From Gammaproteobacteria bacterium (GTDB lineage Bacteria; Pseudomonadota; Gammaproteobacteria; Ga0077536): a stretch of 43,565 nt of DNA. How positions within the stretch are numbered: position 1 is the stretch's first letter; the number at the start of each line of letters is the position of its first letter. Shown here in pieces: positions 21,045 through 29,904 of this stretch. Below the pieces are notes generated by a model. The model saw nothing but the letters and a program-made list of their open reading frames with translations, was not told the origin of the DNA and made no database searches. Made by a program: the position numbers and the translations under genes. The stretch is taken from assembly GCA_020849475.1 (NCBI GenBank), contig JADLGE010000006.1, positions 1-43,565 of the forward strand. Direction: 5' to 3'.

Positions 21045-22628
21045 CTCGTAGCCCTTGGCCGCCACTTCGTTGAACAGCGCGCGATAGGACGGCACGCTGC
21101 CCGCATACATCAAGTACTGCCCGACGCCGCCATCGCGGTTGTTGTTACCGAAGAACCACGAATCACGCATTTCGTCGATGAGCATGCCCTTGACCGACTG
21201 GTGACACTTTTCCGTCCACGCCGCTTCCGCTTCCGGTGTCGCCTGGATGGTCTTGTAGCCATGCTCCAGCACGTAACGAATGCAGCCCGTGATCCAGTCG
21301 GTATTGCTTTCCACGCAGCGCGTGATGTTGCAGAACGTGCCGGGGTTATGCGGGCCCATGATGGCGAACAGATTCGGGAAGCCGGCGAACTGCACGCCGA
21401 GATTGGTCTTCGGACCTTGCGCCCAATGGTCCTTCAGGGCCACGCCGTTTTCACCACGAATGTCGATGCGCATCAGTTCACCGGTGAGACTCTGGAAGCC
21501 GGTGCAGTAGATGATGATGTCGAAGTCATACTTCGCGTCGGAGGTCTCGACGCCGCTGTCGGTGATCTTGACGATGGGCGTGGCGCGCAAATCCACCACG
21601 TCGACATTGTCCTGGTTGAAGGCTTCGTAATAGTTCTTCTCGCCGGGCGGACGCTTGGTGCCATAGGGATGATTCTTCGGAATCAGCTTCTCGGCTTTGA
21701 CCGGATCCTTCACGCGCTGACGAATCTTCGCCGCCAGAAACTCGCTGATCTCGTCGGCCATCGCGCGATTGGTGAACACGTCGTTGAAATTGCCGAGCCA
21801 CAGCGCGAAGCCGCCGCGCTCGTAGAGTTCCTGGTACTTGGCCAGACGCTCAGCCTTGCTCACCTCGGTGCTGGCACGCATGTCCATGTCGTGAATGAAG
21901 GCCGCGGCCGTGCGTTTGCACAGTTCGAAGATCTCATCGGCCTTGACCTTCATCTCTTCCTGTTCGGCGGCCGTCATCGGCTGATTGCGCAGCGGCGTGC
22001 ACCAGTTGGCGGTGCGCTGGAAGAGTTTGAGTTCGCCGACTTCGGGCGCAATGGTCTGCAGGATTTGTACGGCGGTCGGACCGCTGCCAATGATCGCGAC
22101 CTTCTTGCCGGTGAAGTCGATGGGCTCTTTCGGCCAACGCGCGCTGTGCAAGGACTGACCTTTGAAATTCTCGGTGCCAGGATAGGGCGGCATCTGGAAG
22201 GCGGACAACAGACCGGTGGCGCACAGCACGAATCGCGCGTGGGCTTTCTTGCCGTTCTGTGTCTCGACCGTCCAGGTGCGCGAGGCGTCATCGAACACCA
22301 CGCTTTCAACGCGCGCGTTGAATTCGATGGCGCGTTTCAAATCGAATTTGTCGGCGACGAAATTGACGTAGCGTTCGATCTCGGGCTGGCCGGCGAACTT
22401 CTCGGACCAGGCCCATTCCTGCACCAGTTCCTTGGAAAACGAAAACTGGTAGCTGTAAGACTCGGAGTCGAAGCGCGCGCCGGGGTAGCGATTCCAATAC
22501 CAGGTGCCGCCAACGTCCGTGCCGGCTTCAAAGCCCTGCACCGAGAGGCCGAGTTCACGCATGCGGTACTGCGCGTAGAGGCCCGAAATGCCGGCCCCGA
22601 TGATGATGACGTCTACGTTGTCTTGCAT
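21024..22628 (-). CDS. Flavin-dependent Baeyer-Villiger monooxygenase (1)
   Basis: A 534-residue class B flavoprotein monooxygenase that inserts oxygen into ketones using FAD and NADPH. FAD-binding GAGISG at residues 11-16, the conserved GGTWYWNRYPGARFDSES, the BVMO fingerprint FKGQSLHSARWP at 155-166 (F-x-G-x3-H-x3-W-P) and the second nucleotide-binding GSGPTA at 181-186 are all present. Layout resembles cyclohexanone, cyclopentadecanone or steroid monooxygenases. Start at 22628 has GGGGAGGAG eight bases upstream. Its last codons form half of a 38-bp palindrome. A paralogue lies at 39277-40902; both share sequence blocks throughout but differ clearly. Confidence 0.95.
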   Translation of the reverse strand: MQDNVDVIIIGAGISGLYAQYRMRELGLSVQGFEAGTDVGGTWYWNRYPGARFDSESYSYQFSFSKELVQEWAWSEKFAGQPEIERYVNFVADKFDLKRAIEFNARVESVVFDDASRTWTVETQNGKKAHARFVLCATGLLSAFQMPPYPGTENFKGQSLHSARWPKEPIDFTGKKVAIIGSGPTAVQILQTIAPEVGELKLFQRTANWCTPLRNQPMTAAEQEEMKVKADEIFELCKRTAAAFIHDMDMRASTEVSKAERLAKYQELYERGGFALWLGNFNDVFTNRAMADEISEFLAAKIRQRVKDPVKAEKLIPKNHPYGTKRPPGEKNYYEAFNQDNVDVVDLRATPIVKITDSGVETSDAKYDFDIIIYCTGFQSLTGELMRIDIRGENGVALKDHWAQGPKTNLGVQFAGFPNLFAIMGPHNPGTFCNITRCVESNTDWITGCIRYVLEHGYKTIQATPEAEAAWTEKCHQSVKGMLIDEMRDSWFFGNNNRDGGVGQYLMYAGSVPSYRALFNEVAAKGYEGFEFRA

Positions 22629-22753
22629 GGTCAGGCTCCTCCCCGGAGCAGATCGAGAGAAAGACTGGAGAATATCAGGGCGCCGTAAGCCTGAGGATGG
22701 CCCCACCCGATAGATAGCATCGGCCGACGGCGCCAGGCGCCGCCCGGCTGGCT

Positions 22754-23068
22754 TTACTCATCACTGGGTTCGGGCTTGTCGGCGCGCCCGCGCATACCCT
22801 GCATACGCTCATGAAAGCCTGGCTTGGCCGCCGGCGGCGCGGCGCCGGTCAGATGTTCGAGGCGAATCGACTTGCGGCGTCGACCATAGGCATCCACCGC
22901 GCCGTCCACAGCCTGCGGCTGTGCGGTCGGCGGCGCTGGCCTCGCGACAAAGGAAATCGAGAATCGGGTGTGGCCACAGTGCGGGCAGGCGGGCTCTTTC
23001 GCCGCCGACCACGCCTTGGACGGCGTCACCTCACCACACTGTCTGCATTTGCATAGGCCCATGCCCAT
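22754..23068 (-). CDS. Small zinc-ribbon hypothetical protein
   Basis: A 104-residue protein whose N-terminal half is a zinc ribbon: Cys8-x2-Cys11 (CRQCGEV) and Cys28-x2-Cys31 (CPHCGH), with another Cys at 6. The C-terminal half is basic and proline-rich, without known motif. ATG codons occur at 23068 and 23062; neither has a strong ribosome site. Function unknown. It is located downstream of a type B repeat pair and upstream of the BVMO gene on the same strand. Confidence 0.65.
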   Translation of the reverse strand: MGMGLCKCRQCGEVTPSKAWSAAKEPACPHCGHTRFSISFVARPAPPTAQPQAVDGAVDAYGRRRKSIRLEHLTGAAPPAAKPGFHERMQGMRGRADKPEPSDE

Positions 23069-23088
23069 CTACCATCCCGTTGCCCTGT

Positions 23089-23172
23089 TGTAGGTGCGAA
23101 TTCATTCGCACATTGATGGCGTGGCGATGCGCTTCGTTCAGGTTTGAATGTGCGAATGAATTCGCGCCTACA
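23089..23172. repeat. Type B inverted repeat pair (REPIN-like)
   Basis: GTGCGAAT-TC-ATTCGCAC (23094-23111) and GTGCGAAT-GA-ATTCGCGC (23150-23167) in opposite orientation, with outer TGTAGG/CCTACA ends and inner ACATT/AATGT ends that also pair. The spacer is about 38 bases. Confidence 0.9.
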
Positions 23173-23194
23173 AACGCACGCCGACGCACCACAG

Positions 23195-23560
23195 TTATTG
23201 CAAACTATGTTCGCACTCGACGGATGTTCGATACACCTCGCCGTTCCTGGGCGAAATGAACACACCGTAGTCCCGGTGCTTGGGCGAGGCATTGCCCTTG
23301 CCGGGCACGACCGCCACGCAGCCGCCGTAGAACACCCCGTAGAGTTCGGCATCGACATCGGAATGTCGAAAGCCGATGACGGTATGTTCGCCGCCCACAT
23401 CCTTGATGCCGATGTCGATACTGCCCGCCACTTTGTATTCACAATAGCGGCCATGCTCCTGGCTGTCCTCGCAGGACATGCCGGCTTTCACACGGTCATA
23501 CAAGCTCGTTTCGGCAGCGCCGGCCGCCAGCACCACCAAGCATAAAGCACTCGATAGCAC
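23195..23560 (-). CDS. Small exported hypothetical protein
   Basis: A 121-residue protein with an N-terminal signal-peptide-like segment (MLSSALCLVVLAAGAA), then a beta-rich domain with five Cys (in SCEDS, RYCEY, YGGCVAV, VECEH and the signal) that suggests disulfides in the periplasm. Start is GTG at 23560; an in-frame stop lies just two codons upstream, so the start cannot be much earlier. No known family recognised. It follows hyuB by 18 bases on the same strand and may be at the end of that operon. Confidence 0.6.
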   Translation of the reverse strand: MLSSALCLVVLAAGAAETSLYDRVKAGMSCEDSQEHGRYCEYKVAGSIDIGIKDVGGEHTVIGFRHSDVDAELYGVFYGGCVAVVPGKGNASPKHRDYGVFISPRNGEVYRTSVECEHSLQ

Positions 23561-23578
23561 CCATCACGACAGCAACAT

Positions 23579-25588
23579 TCAGACTCCCGCCGCCGCAACG
23601 TAGGCCGCTTCATCGAAGGCTGCCGGGTAGTCGAAGTCGCTGACGGTGATACGCCCGCCGCGTATCAACTGTTCAGCGTGTTCACCGCGATTGATCATCT
23701 TGAGTGGCGGCCGCGCCGCACGCAGGGTGTCGCGCAAAGTGCGCGTCGCCGCTTCGTCCACTTCATAACCACGGCGCTTGTCGTCCACCGCCTGCAACAC
23801 CACTCCGTAGTCGTCACGGGCGCTTTGTACTGATACCAGGCCGCGCACCGCGTCCATGCGCACCCATTCGGTGATACGCGCCAGCGGATCGCCCCAGCCG
23901 CCACCGCCTGGCGTCAGGATGCGCACCACGTCACCGGCCTTGACCGGCACCGCTTCACGTTTGAACAGCACATGCTGCTCTTGCGGCGTGCCAGGATTGA
24001 TGAGCGCGCCACCCGAACGGCCGGCCAAGCCGCCGTTGACACCGAAGCACGAGAAAATGGTGCGATACGACACCGTCAGGAAATGCCCGTCGACCAGGAT
24101 CTCGACGTCCTTCAAATAACCCAGGCCACCACGATAGGCGCCCGGCCCGCCGGAGTCCGCAAACATGCCGACCCGATGCACGATGACGGGAAAGCGCTGT
24201 TCGATGAATTCGGTCGGCAGGTTTTTGGAATCGGGCACGAGGTCGACGGTATCGGTGCCGTCGGCAAACGGCCGGCCGCCGGAGCCGGCGCCGAAGATCT
24301 CGCGATAGAGAAAGTCCTTGCCTTGCTTGTCACGGCCATAGAAGCCGTAGAGTTGGATGCACTGCGAGTCGCCGACCATCTGGCCATTGGTGGCCTTGGC
24401 CATGGCCGCCATATAGGCGCCGATCATGCGCAGCATGCAGTCCATGCGATCGGCGCCGGCCGCCGGATATTCGGCCGACAGCACCGTGCGCGGCGGCAGA
24501 TAGGCCTTGAACACACGCGTCAGGCCTTCGTTGACGATCATGCCCGGCACCTGCGCCTTGACGAAGCCGCCCAGCCACTTCGAATAGTGGCGACCGTCCA
24601 TCACCCAGTTGACCGGCCCTGGCACCTGCGGGTCGGTGCCGGCGAAATCGACGATGATCTTTTCGCGATCCTTGCGCACCGTGAGCTTGATCTTGATGGG
24701 TTTGTCGAGCTCGATGCCGTCGTTCTCGAGAAAATCCTCGCCCACGTATTCGCCGTCGGGAATATGCGGCAGCGCTTCTTCGCGCACGATTTCCTCGCAA
24801 CGGTCCATGATGCGATAGAACGCCGCTTCGACCACGTCGGTGCCATAGCGACGACACAATTCTTCGACGCGCCGTTGGATGATGCGCGTGGCGCCGACGA
24901 AGGCATCGATATCGCCGCGCAGGTCATCGGGGTAACGGCTGTTGCGCAGGATTATTTTCCACGCTTCTTCATTGCGCACGCCGCGCGCATAGAACTTGAT
25001 GGGCGGCACCTGTATGCCTTCCTCGAACACCGTGGTGGCGGTCAAGGGCCAGGAACCCGAGACCTTGCCACCGACGTCGTTGCAATGGCCGAATACCTGC
25101 GCGAAGCCAATCAGGCGCCCGTCGGAAAATATCGGCACGACCACGCAGAAATCCGGCAGGTGGCCGATGGTGCCACTCGATTCGTGGATGTCGTTGTAGA
25201 GGTAGACATCGCCCTCGTGGATTTCATTGAGCGTGTAGTAATTGCGTATCGGGTCGGCGGTCGCCGCCCACGACACACGCGTCACGCTGTTGCAGTCGAC
25301 GGTGTTGAGCGAGGCGCGGTAGTCGTGTTGCTCGCGCACGATGGTCGAGACCGCGGTGCGTTCGACCGCCGCCTCGCCTTCGTCGATGGCCGCTTCCAGC
25401 GCCCATTCAAGGACGTCGAGCGTGACGCTGTCGATGCTGTCCTTCAGCGCTTGAATGCGTGGCCAGTGTTCGTCATCACGGCTGAAGCTGACCTTGCGGC
25501 GCGGCGCGTAGTCGTCGGTGAGGTAGCGCGCTTCGTCGAAGAGAACCGACGTATCGAGCGGCCGTTGGGATGTGCTGGGAGGTGTCAT
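23579..25588 (-). CDS. hyuB: Hydantoinase B / oxoprolinase family protein
   Basis: A 669-residue HyuB-family subunit. With HyuA it forms ATP-dependent enzymes: N-methylhydantoinase, 5-oxoprolinase, or ketone carboxylases such as acetophenone or acetone carboxylase. Features include a conserved LHTGDVYLYNDIHESSGTIGHLPDF-like block (here NEIHEGDVYLYNDIHESS), AGTDPQVPGPVN and a C-terminal LTPGGGGWGDP, all typical. There is a long N-terminal region (about 45 residues) before the family start. GAGGT lies eight bases before the ATG. It starts three bases after hyuA. The presence of carboxylase-type ketone degraders in the family makes a role in ketone activation plausible beside monooxygenases and dehydrogenases, but hydantoin or oxoproline hydrolysis is equally possible. 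Confidence 0.9.
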   Translation of the reverse strand: MTPPSTSQRPLDTSVLFDEARYLTDDYAPRRKVSFSRDDEHWPRIQALKDSIDSVTLDVLEWALEAAIDEGEAAVERTAVSTIVREQHDYRASLNTVDCNSVTRVSWAATADPIRNYYTLNEIHEGDVYLYNDIHESSGTIGHLPDFCVVVPIFSDGRLIGFAQVFGHCNDVGGKVSGSWPLTATTVFEEGIQVPPIKFYARGVRNEEAWKIILRNSRYPDDLRGDIDAFVGATRIIQRRVEELCRRYGTDVVEAAFYRIMDRCEEIVREEALPHIPDGEYVGEDFLENDGIELDKPIKIKLTVRKDREKIIVDFAGTDPQVPGPVNWVMDGRHYSKWLGGFVKAQVPGMIVNEGLTRVFKAYLPPRTVLSAEYPAAGADRMDCMLRMIGAYMAAMAKATNGQMVGDSQCIQLYGFYGRDKQGKDFLYREIFGAGSGGRPFADGTDTVDLVPDSKNLPTEFIEQRFPVIVHRVGMFADSGGPGAYRGGLGYLKDVEILVDGHFLTVSYRTIFSCFGVNGGLAGRSGGALINPGTPQEQHVLFKREAVPVKAGDVVRILTPGGGGWGDPLARITEWVRMDAVRGLVSVQSARDDYGVVLQAVDDKRRGYEVDEAATRTLRDTLRAARPPLKMINRGEHAEQLIRGGRITVSDFDYPAAFDEAAYVAAAGV

Positions 25589-25591
25589 GGT

Positions 25592-27667
25592 TCAGACCTC
25601 ACGCGCGAGTTGAGTGACGATGATTTGGCCATGGGCGTCGAGTTCCGCGCGCCATCCAGGTTCGAGCACGAAGGTCGCATCGTATTGCTCGATGATGGCG
25701 GGGCCGTCGAGCGGCACGGCGATGGGCGCGAGACTGCGCTCGTAGACCGGCAGGTCCACTTCGCCGACACCGCGGAACACGCCGCGCCGCACTTCACGGC
25801 GCGCGCCTTGCCAGCTCGCGTCGTCGCGCGACATTGCGGCGAGCTTGAGGCGCGGAAAGAGACCGAAGCCGGTGGCGCCGATGTTGACGATTTCGACCGG
25901 CTGCTTGCCTTCGTATTCATAACCGAAGCGATCGTCATGGGCGCGATGAAAGGCCTTGATGGCCTGGCGTACGGCCGCCTCGCTCAAACTGTCGTCCAAC
26001 AGTGTGATGGGCACGCGCACTTCATAGGCCTGACCGACGTAACGCATGTCGGCAAAGGCGCTGACGGCGGTGTCGTCCGCGGCGAAGCCTTCGCGTTGCA
26101 GGTCGCCACGCACTTGTGCGTGCACGGTGCTGAATTCCCGCGCGAGGCGCGTGATGTCGAGGGTGTCCTCGCGTTGCACGTCGGTCACTACTCTGTCCGA
26201 GCGCACGTCGGTCGACAGCAATCCTTCCGCCGATGTCACGCCCGGCGCTGGCGGCAGCACGATGGTGCGTATGCCGAGCGCATCGGCCACCAGGCAGGCG
26301 TTCAAGCCGCCCGCGCCACCAAACGCCATCAGGGCGTAGTGACGCGGATCGCGACCGCGCTTGACCGACACCACGTTGATGCCCTGCGCGATGTTGTTGG
26401 TGGCGAGATCGAGTATTCCGAGCGCAGCTTCTTCGACGCTGAGCCCCAAGGGCGTGGCGACGTGCTGTTCGATGGCGCGGCGCGCCGCCGCGCCGTCGAG
26501 ACGAATGGCGCCGCCAAGCAGATACGGAGACACGCGGCCCAGCACGATGTGCGCATCGGTCAGGGCTGGCGCGGTGCCGCCACGCCCGTAACACACTGGT
26601 CCCGGTTGCGCGCCGGCGCTTTGCGGTCCAACGCGCAGGCTGCGGCCCGCCGCCAGCCACGCAATCGAGCCGCCACCAGCGCCGACGGTGTGCATGTCGA
26701 TCATCGGCGCCTTGATGTTGTAGATGTCGATTCGGCCCTCGGTCAGCATGTTGGGCTGGCCGCGATCGATGAGGCAGATATCGGTCGAAGTGCCGCCGAT
26801 GTCTATCGTGATGAGATCGGGATGGCCGGCGGCGCGGCCGTAGTAGCTGGCCGTGACGATGCCGGCGGCCGGCCCCGACAACACCGCCGCTATCGGCTGC
26901 GGCGCCATCTCGGCGGCGCGGATGATGCCGCCGCTGGACTTCATCACGAACAGGCGCGCGTCGATGTGTTCGTCCGCCAGCCGCCGTTCGAGATTGTTGA
27001 GATAACTCGTCACCAGCGGCATGAGGCCGGTGTTGAGGCAGGTGCTCAAAGTGCGCTCGTATTCGCGATACTCGCGAATGACGTCGGAGGAGATCGAGAC
27101 GAAGCAGGCCGGATGCTCTTCGAGTATCAGCTCGCGGGCGCGACGTTCATGGACGGCGTTGCGATAGGAGTGAATGAACGACACCGCGATGGCGTCGACG
27201 CCCATGTCGCGAAAATCACGCGCCGCAGCGCGCACCGCCGCTTCGTCCAGCGGCGTGAGCTCGTTACCGCGAAAGTCGAGCCGCCCCGGCGCTTCGCGTA
27301 TCAATTCCAGCGGCACCACGCGCGGCGGCTTCAGCCACCAGGTGATGTCACCGAAATCGCCGGGCACGGTCTGCCGCCCGACTTCGAGCATTTCACGATA
27401 GCCCTGCGTGACGATGAGGCCGAGGGTGGCGTATTTCGATTCGAGAATGGCATTGGTCGCGACCGTCGTGCCATGACTGATGAAACTGACGTCGGAGGCA
27501 CCGGCGCCGATTTCGTCCAGCAATTCGCGGATGCCGTGGGTGAAGGCGCGCGACGGGTCGTCGGGCGTCGATGAAGTCTTGCGTACGAAACGCTGGCCGG
27601 TGTGTTCGTTGACCGCCACGAGATCCGTGAAGGTACCGCCTGTATCGACGCCGATGCGCCACGCCAT
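25592..27667 (-). CDS. hyuA: Hydantoinase A / oxoprolinase family protein
   Basis: A 691-residue HyuA-family ATPase subunit of the actin-like (ASKHA) fold. It opens with GVDTGGTFTDLVAV (phosphate-1 motif at residues 8-15), has FISHGTTVATNAIL, a second phosphate motif in ITIDIGGTSTDICLID and the AFGGAGGLNACLVADALGI block. It activates the substrate amide or ketone with ATP for its HyuB partner. AGGAGG is placed four bases before the ATG. It is 125 bases downstream of the haem-PQQ dehydrogenase gene on the same strand. The opposite strand carries a 1200-codon open frame, which is considered an artefact of base composition. Confidence 0.92.
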   Translation of the reverse strand: MAWRIGVDTGGTFTDLVAVNEHTGQRFVRKTSSTPDDPSRAFTHGIRELLDEIGAGASDVSFISHGTTVATNAILESKYATLGLIVTQGYREMLEVGRQTVPGDFGDITWWLKPPRVVPLELIREAPGRLDFRGNELTPLDEAAVRAAARDFRDMGVDAIAVSFIHSYRNAVHERRARELILEEHPACFVSISSDVIREYREYERTLSTCLNTGLMPLVTSYLNNLERRLADEHIDARLFVMKSSGGIIRAAEMAPQPIAAVLSGPAAGIVTASYYGRAAGHPDLITIDIGGTSTDICLIDRGQPNMLTEGRIDIYNIKAPMIDMHTVGAGGGSIAWLAAGRSLRVGPQSAGAQPGPVCYGRGGTAPALTDAHIVLGRVSPYLLGGAIRLDGAAARRAIEQHVATPLGLSVEEAALGILDLATNNIAQGINVVSVKRGRDPRHYALMAFGGAGGLNACLVADALGIRTIVLPPAPGVTSAEGLLSTDVRSDRVVTDVQREDTLDITRLAREFSTVHAQVRGDLQREGFAADDTAVSAFADMRYVGQAYEVRVPITLLDDSLSEAAVRQAIKAFHRAHDDRFGYEYEGKQPVEIVNIGATGFGLFPRLKLAAMSRDDASWQGARREVRRGVFRGVGEVDLPVYERSLAPIAVPLDGPAIIEQYDATFVLEPGWRAELDAHGQIIVTQLAREV

Positions 27668-27792
27668 GCTGCCTCCTCGCGGCCCGAAGTCGGGACTTCA
27701 AGGCCCTTGTCTGTACAGACTCCACTACCGGCGCAGGCCGGCATGCCGCTGCGCCCTGTATCCAAGCCTGGCCGCAGCCGGGGCGCGCAGGC

Positions 27793-29895
27793 TCATGGTG
27801 AACTGCCCGCCTCATCCAGCGCAAATACCCAAAGGGTCGTAGCGCCGCCGGGATTGTCGATTTCCGGCGTCAGGCTCTGCCACGACACGTCTACCGGCCC
27901 GCCGCCGCCGCTGGTGATGGCGATGTACTGACGTCCGTCGCGGGCATAGCTGACCGGGAAAGCATTGGGCGTGAGATCGAGCCTGGTCTGCCACAGTATC
28001 TTGCCGCTGGCGCTGTCGGAGGCGCGGAAGTAGCGATCACGGGAACCTTCAAAAACGAGCCCGCCGGCGGTCGCCAGCAGAGCGCTGGCCTGCGATGCGC
28101 GTCGTCGCTGCTGCCACGTCACTTTGCGTGTGTCGAGATTGAGCGCCGCCACGCGCCCGAATTTACCGTCGCTGTCGGGCCGCGGCAGCACCGTGTACTG
28201 GATGTCCCAGTCTTCGTCGGGCTTCCACAGATAGCTCATGCACGATTCGAACATCGGGATATACAGCGTGTGGCTGCGCTCGTCGTAGGCGGTCGACGGC
28301 CAGCTGCGCGCGCCGCCGGGAAACGGACACACCAACTTGGGCTTGCCCGCTTCCGGTTCCAGCGCCGGGTCGGTGGTCTTGCGTCCGCTCTTGGCATCGA
28401 TGGCGGTGACCAGGTTCTGCAGACCCATGTCGTGGGAAAAAAGATAACGCCCGGTGCGCGCGTCGAGCCCATCGAGTATGCCGAGCTTGCCCATGGTCAC
28501 CACCGCGCGCGTCGGCCCGCCGGGCATCGGCAAAGTCAGCACCGTGCGTTCGAACGCCCAATCCAGATCCCACACTTCGCGCGCATGGTGCTGGTAGTGC
28601 CATACCAGTTGCCCGGTGTCGGGATTCAAGGCCAGCGTGGTGTCGGTGTAGAGCGCGTCGTTGGATTGCTCGCTCGCGTCGCGCTCTTTCATGAGCGGCG
28701 TGATGTGATAAGTCTGGCCGGTGCCGAAATAGACCAGGTTGAGTTCGGCATCATAGGTGCCGGCCAACCACACCGAGCCGCCGAAGCGTTGTTCCAAGGG
28801 CGCACCGTTCCAGCTGTCGCCGCCCGGCTCGCCGGGGCGGGCGATGGTATTGAAGCGCCACAGTTCCTTGCCGCTCTCGGCATCGAGAGCGAGGATGAAG
28901 CAGCCCCCCGCATGGCCCGCGCCGGAACAACCGGACACGCCTTGAATCACTTTGCCGTGCACCACCAGCGGCCCGCCGGTCAGACGCAGTACGCCGTCCG
29001 AGCCTTCGATGGCGTGATCCCAGCGCAGCTTGCCGCTGCGCGCATCGAGCGCCAGCATGTGATTGTCGAGCGTTGGTACGTACAAGGTGGTACCAGCCAG
29101 CGCGAGATTGCGTGGCTGGGTGGTGGGCGGACCGGCCGGTGTCACCGGCGCGGCGACGCGCGTGTATTTCCACAGGATGTCGCCGTTGCGCGCATCGAGG
29201 GCCAGTACCGCGCCATTGCTGTCGACGAACATCACGCCGTCATGCACGAGCGGCGTGATCTGATTGGTGCCGGCGCTAAGCGACAGGCTGAAGGCCAGGC
29301 GCAGATTGCGCGCGTTGTCGGTGTTGATTTGCGTGAGCGGGCTGAAGCCGTGGCCATCATCGGTGCGCCGCCAGTTCAACCAGTCTTCATCGCGCGGCTT
29401 GCGCAACTGCGCGTCGGTCACGGGACTCATGCCTTGCAGCAGCGCCGCCTGGGCGGCCTTGGCGGTCTTGAAGGCGGCGTCTTCGTTGCGCCCCGGATCG
29501 CCCGCGCCGCCCGACGCCGAGCCGCCTTCGCTGCTGGCGCTCGCCGCTGTCTTGGCCGGGGCTTTTTCGTTCAAGCCCGCCATGCGGTTGTGGCGCGTGA
29601 TGAAATCGGTGAGCGCCGCCGCCGTCGCGGCGTCGAGGCTGCCGGGCTTGGCCGGCGGCATGCTGGCGACGATGTGATCACGCAGCGCCGCCACGCCCTG
29701 GCTCTGCCATTTGCCGACGAAGGCCTTGCCCGACAGCGGCGGCCCGTAAGCGCCGCCGAGATGCACGCCATGACAGGCCGCGCACTGGGCGAGATACACA
29801 CCCTCGGTGTCATCGACTTTCGACGCGGCGGGCGCCATGCCCGCCCATGCGAAGCTCCACAGCACGGCCACGCCACACACCCATCCGTTCATCAT
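27793..29895 (-). CDS. PQQ-dependent dehydrogenase with N-terminal cytochrome c domain
   Basis: About 700 residues, exported. A signal peptide (cut near PAASK) is followed by a cytochrome c domain with haem motif CAACH (residues 38-42 from this start) and a likely Met ligand in ASMPPAKPG, then a Gly/Ala/Ser linker and an eight-bladed PQQ propeller (ALDARNGDILWKY-type tryptophan-docking repeats). Haem before the propeller is the reverse of usual quinohaemoprotein alcohol dehydrogenases and recalls polyvinyl-alcohol dehydrogenases. It would oxidise an alcohol in the periplasm, passing electrons to haem c. The ATG at 29895 is preferred (GAGGG six bases before); ATG at 29901 is in frame but abuts it. 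The P450 stop is nine bases upstream, so they are likely co-transcribed. Confidence 0.9.
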   Translation of the reverse strand: MMNGWVCGVAVLWSFAWAGMAPAASKVDDTEGVYLAQCAACHGVHLGGAYGPPLSGKAFVGKWQSQGVAALRDHIVASMPPAKPGSLDAATAAALTDFITRHNRMAGLNEKAPAKTAASASSEGGSASGGAGDPGRNEDAAFKTAKAAQAALLQGMSPVTDAQLRKPRDEDWLNWRRTDDGHGFSPLTQINTDNARNLRLAFSLSLSAGTNQITPLVHDGVMFVDSNGAVLALDARNGDILWKYTRVAAPVTPAGPPTTQPRNLALAGTTLYVPTLDNHMLALDARSGKLRWDHAIEGSDGVLRLTGGPLVVHGKVIQGVSGCSGAGHAGGCFILALDAESGKELWRFNTIARPGEPGGDSWNGAPLEQRFGGSVWLAGTYDAELNLVYFGTGQTYHITPLMKERDASEQSNDALYTDTTLALNPDTGQLVWHYQHHAREVWDLDWAFERTVLTLPMPGGPTRAVVTMGKLGILDGLDARTGRYLFSHDMGLQNLVTAIDAKSGRKTTDPALEPEAGKPKLVCPFPGGARSWPSTAYDERSHTLYIPMFESCMSYLWKPDEDWDIQYTVLPRPDSDGKFGRVAALNLDTRKVTWQQRRRASQASALLATAGGLVFEGSRDRYFRASDSASGKILWQTRLDLTPNAFPVSYARDGRQYIAITSGGGGPVDVSWQSLTPEIDNPGGATTLWVFALDEAGSSP

Positions 29896-29904
29896 CGACA
29901 TCCC

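Noticed and set aside
23972..27574. A 1200-codon open frame on the plus strand opposite hyuA and hyuB
   Set aside because: It is antisense to two genes with clear family motifs, has no recognisable domain and is rich in Arg/His/Ala/Val as expected for the mirror frame of GC-rich genes.
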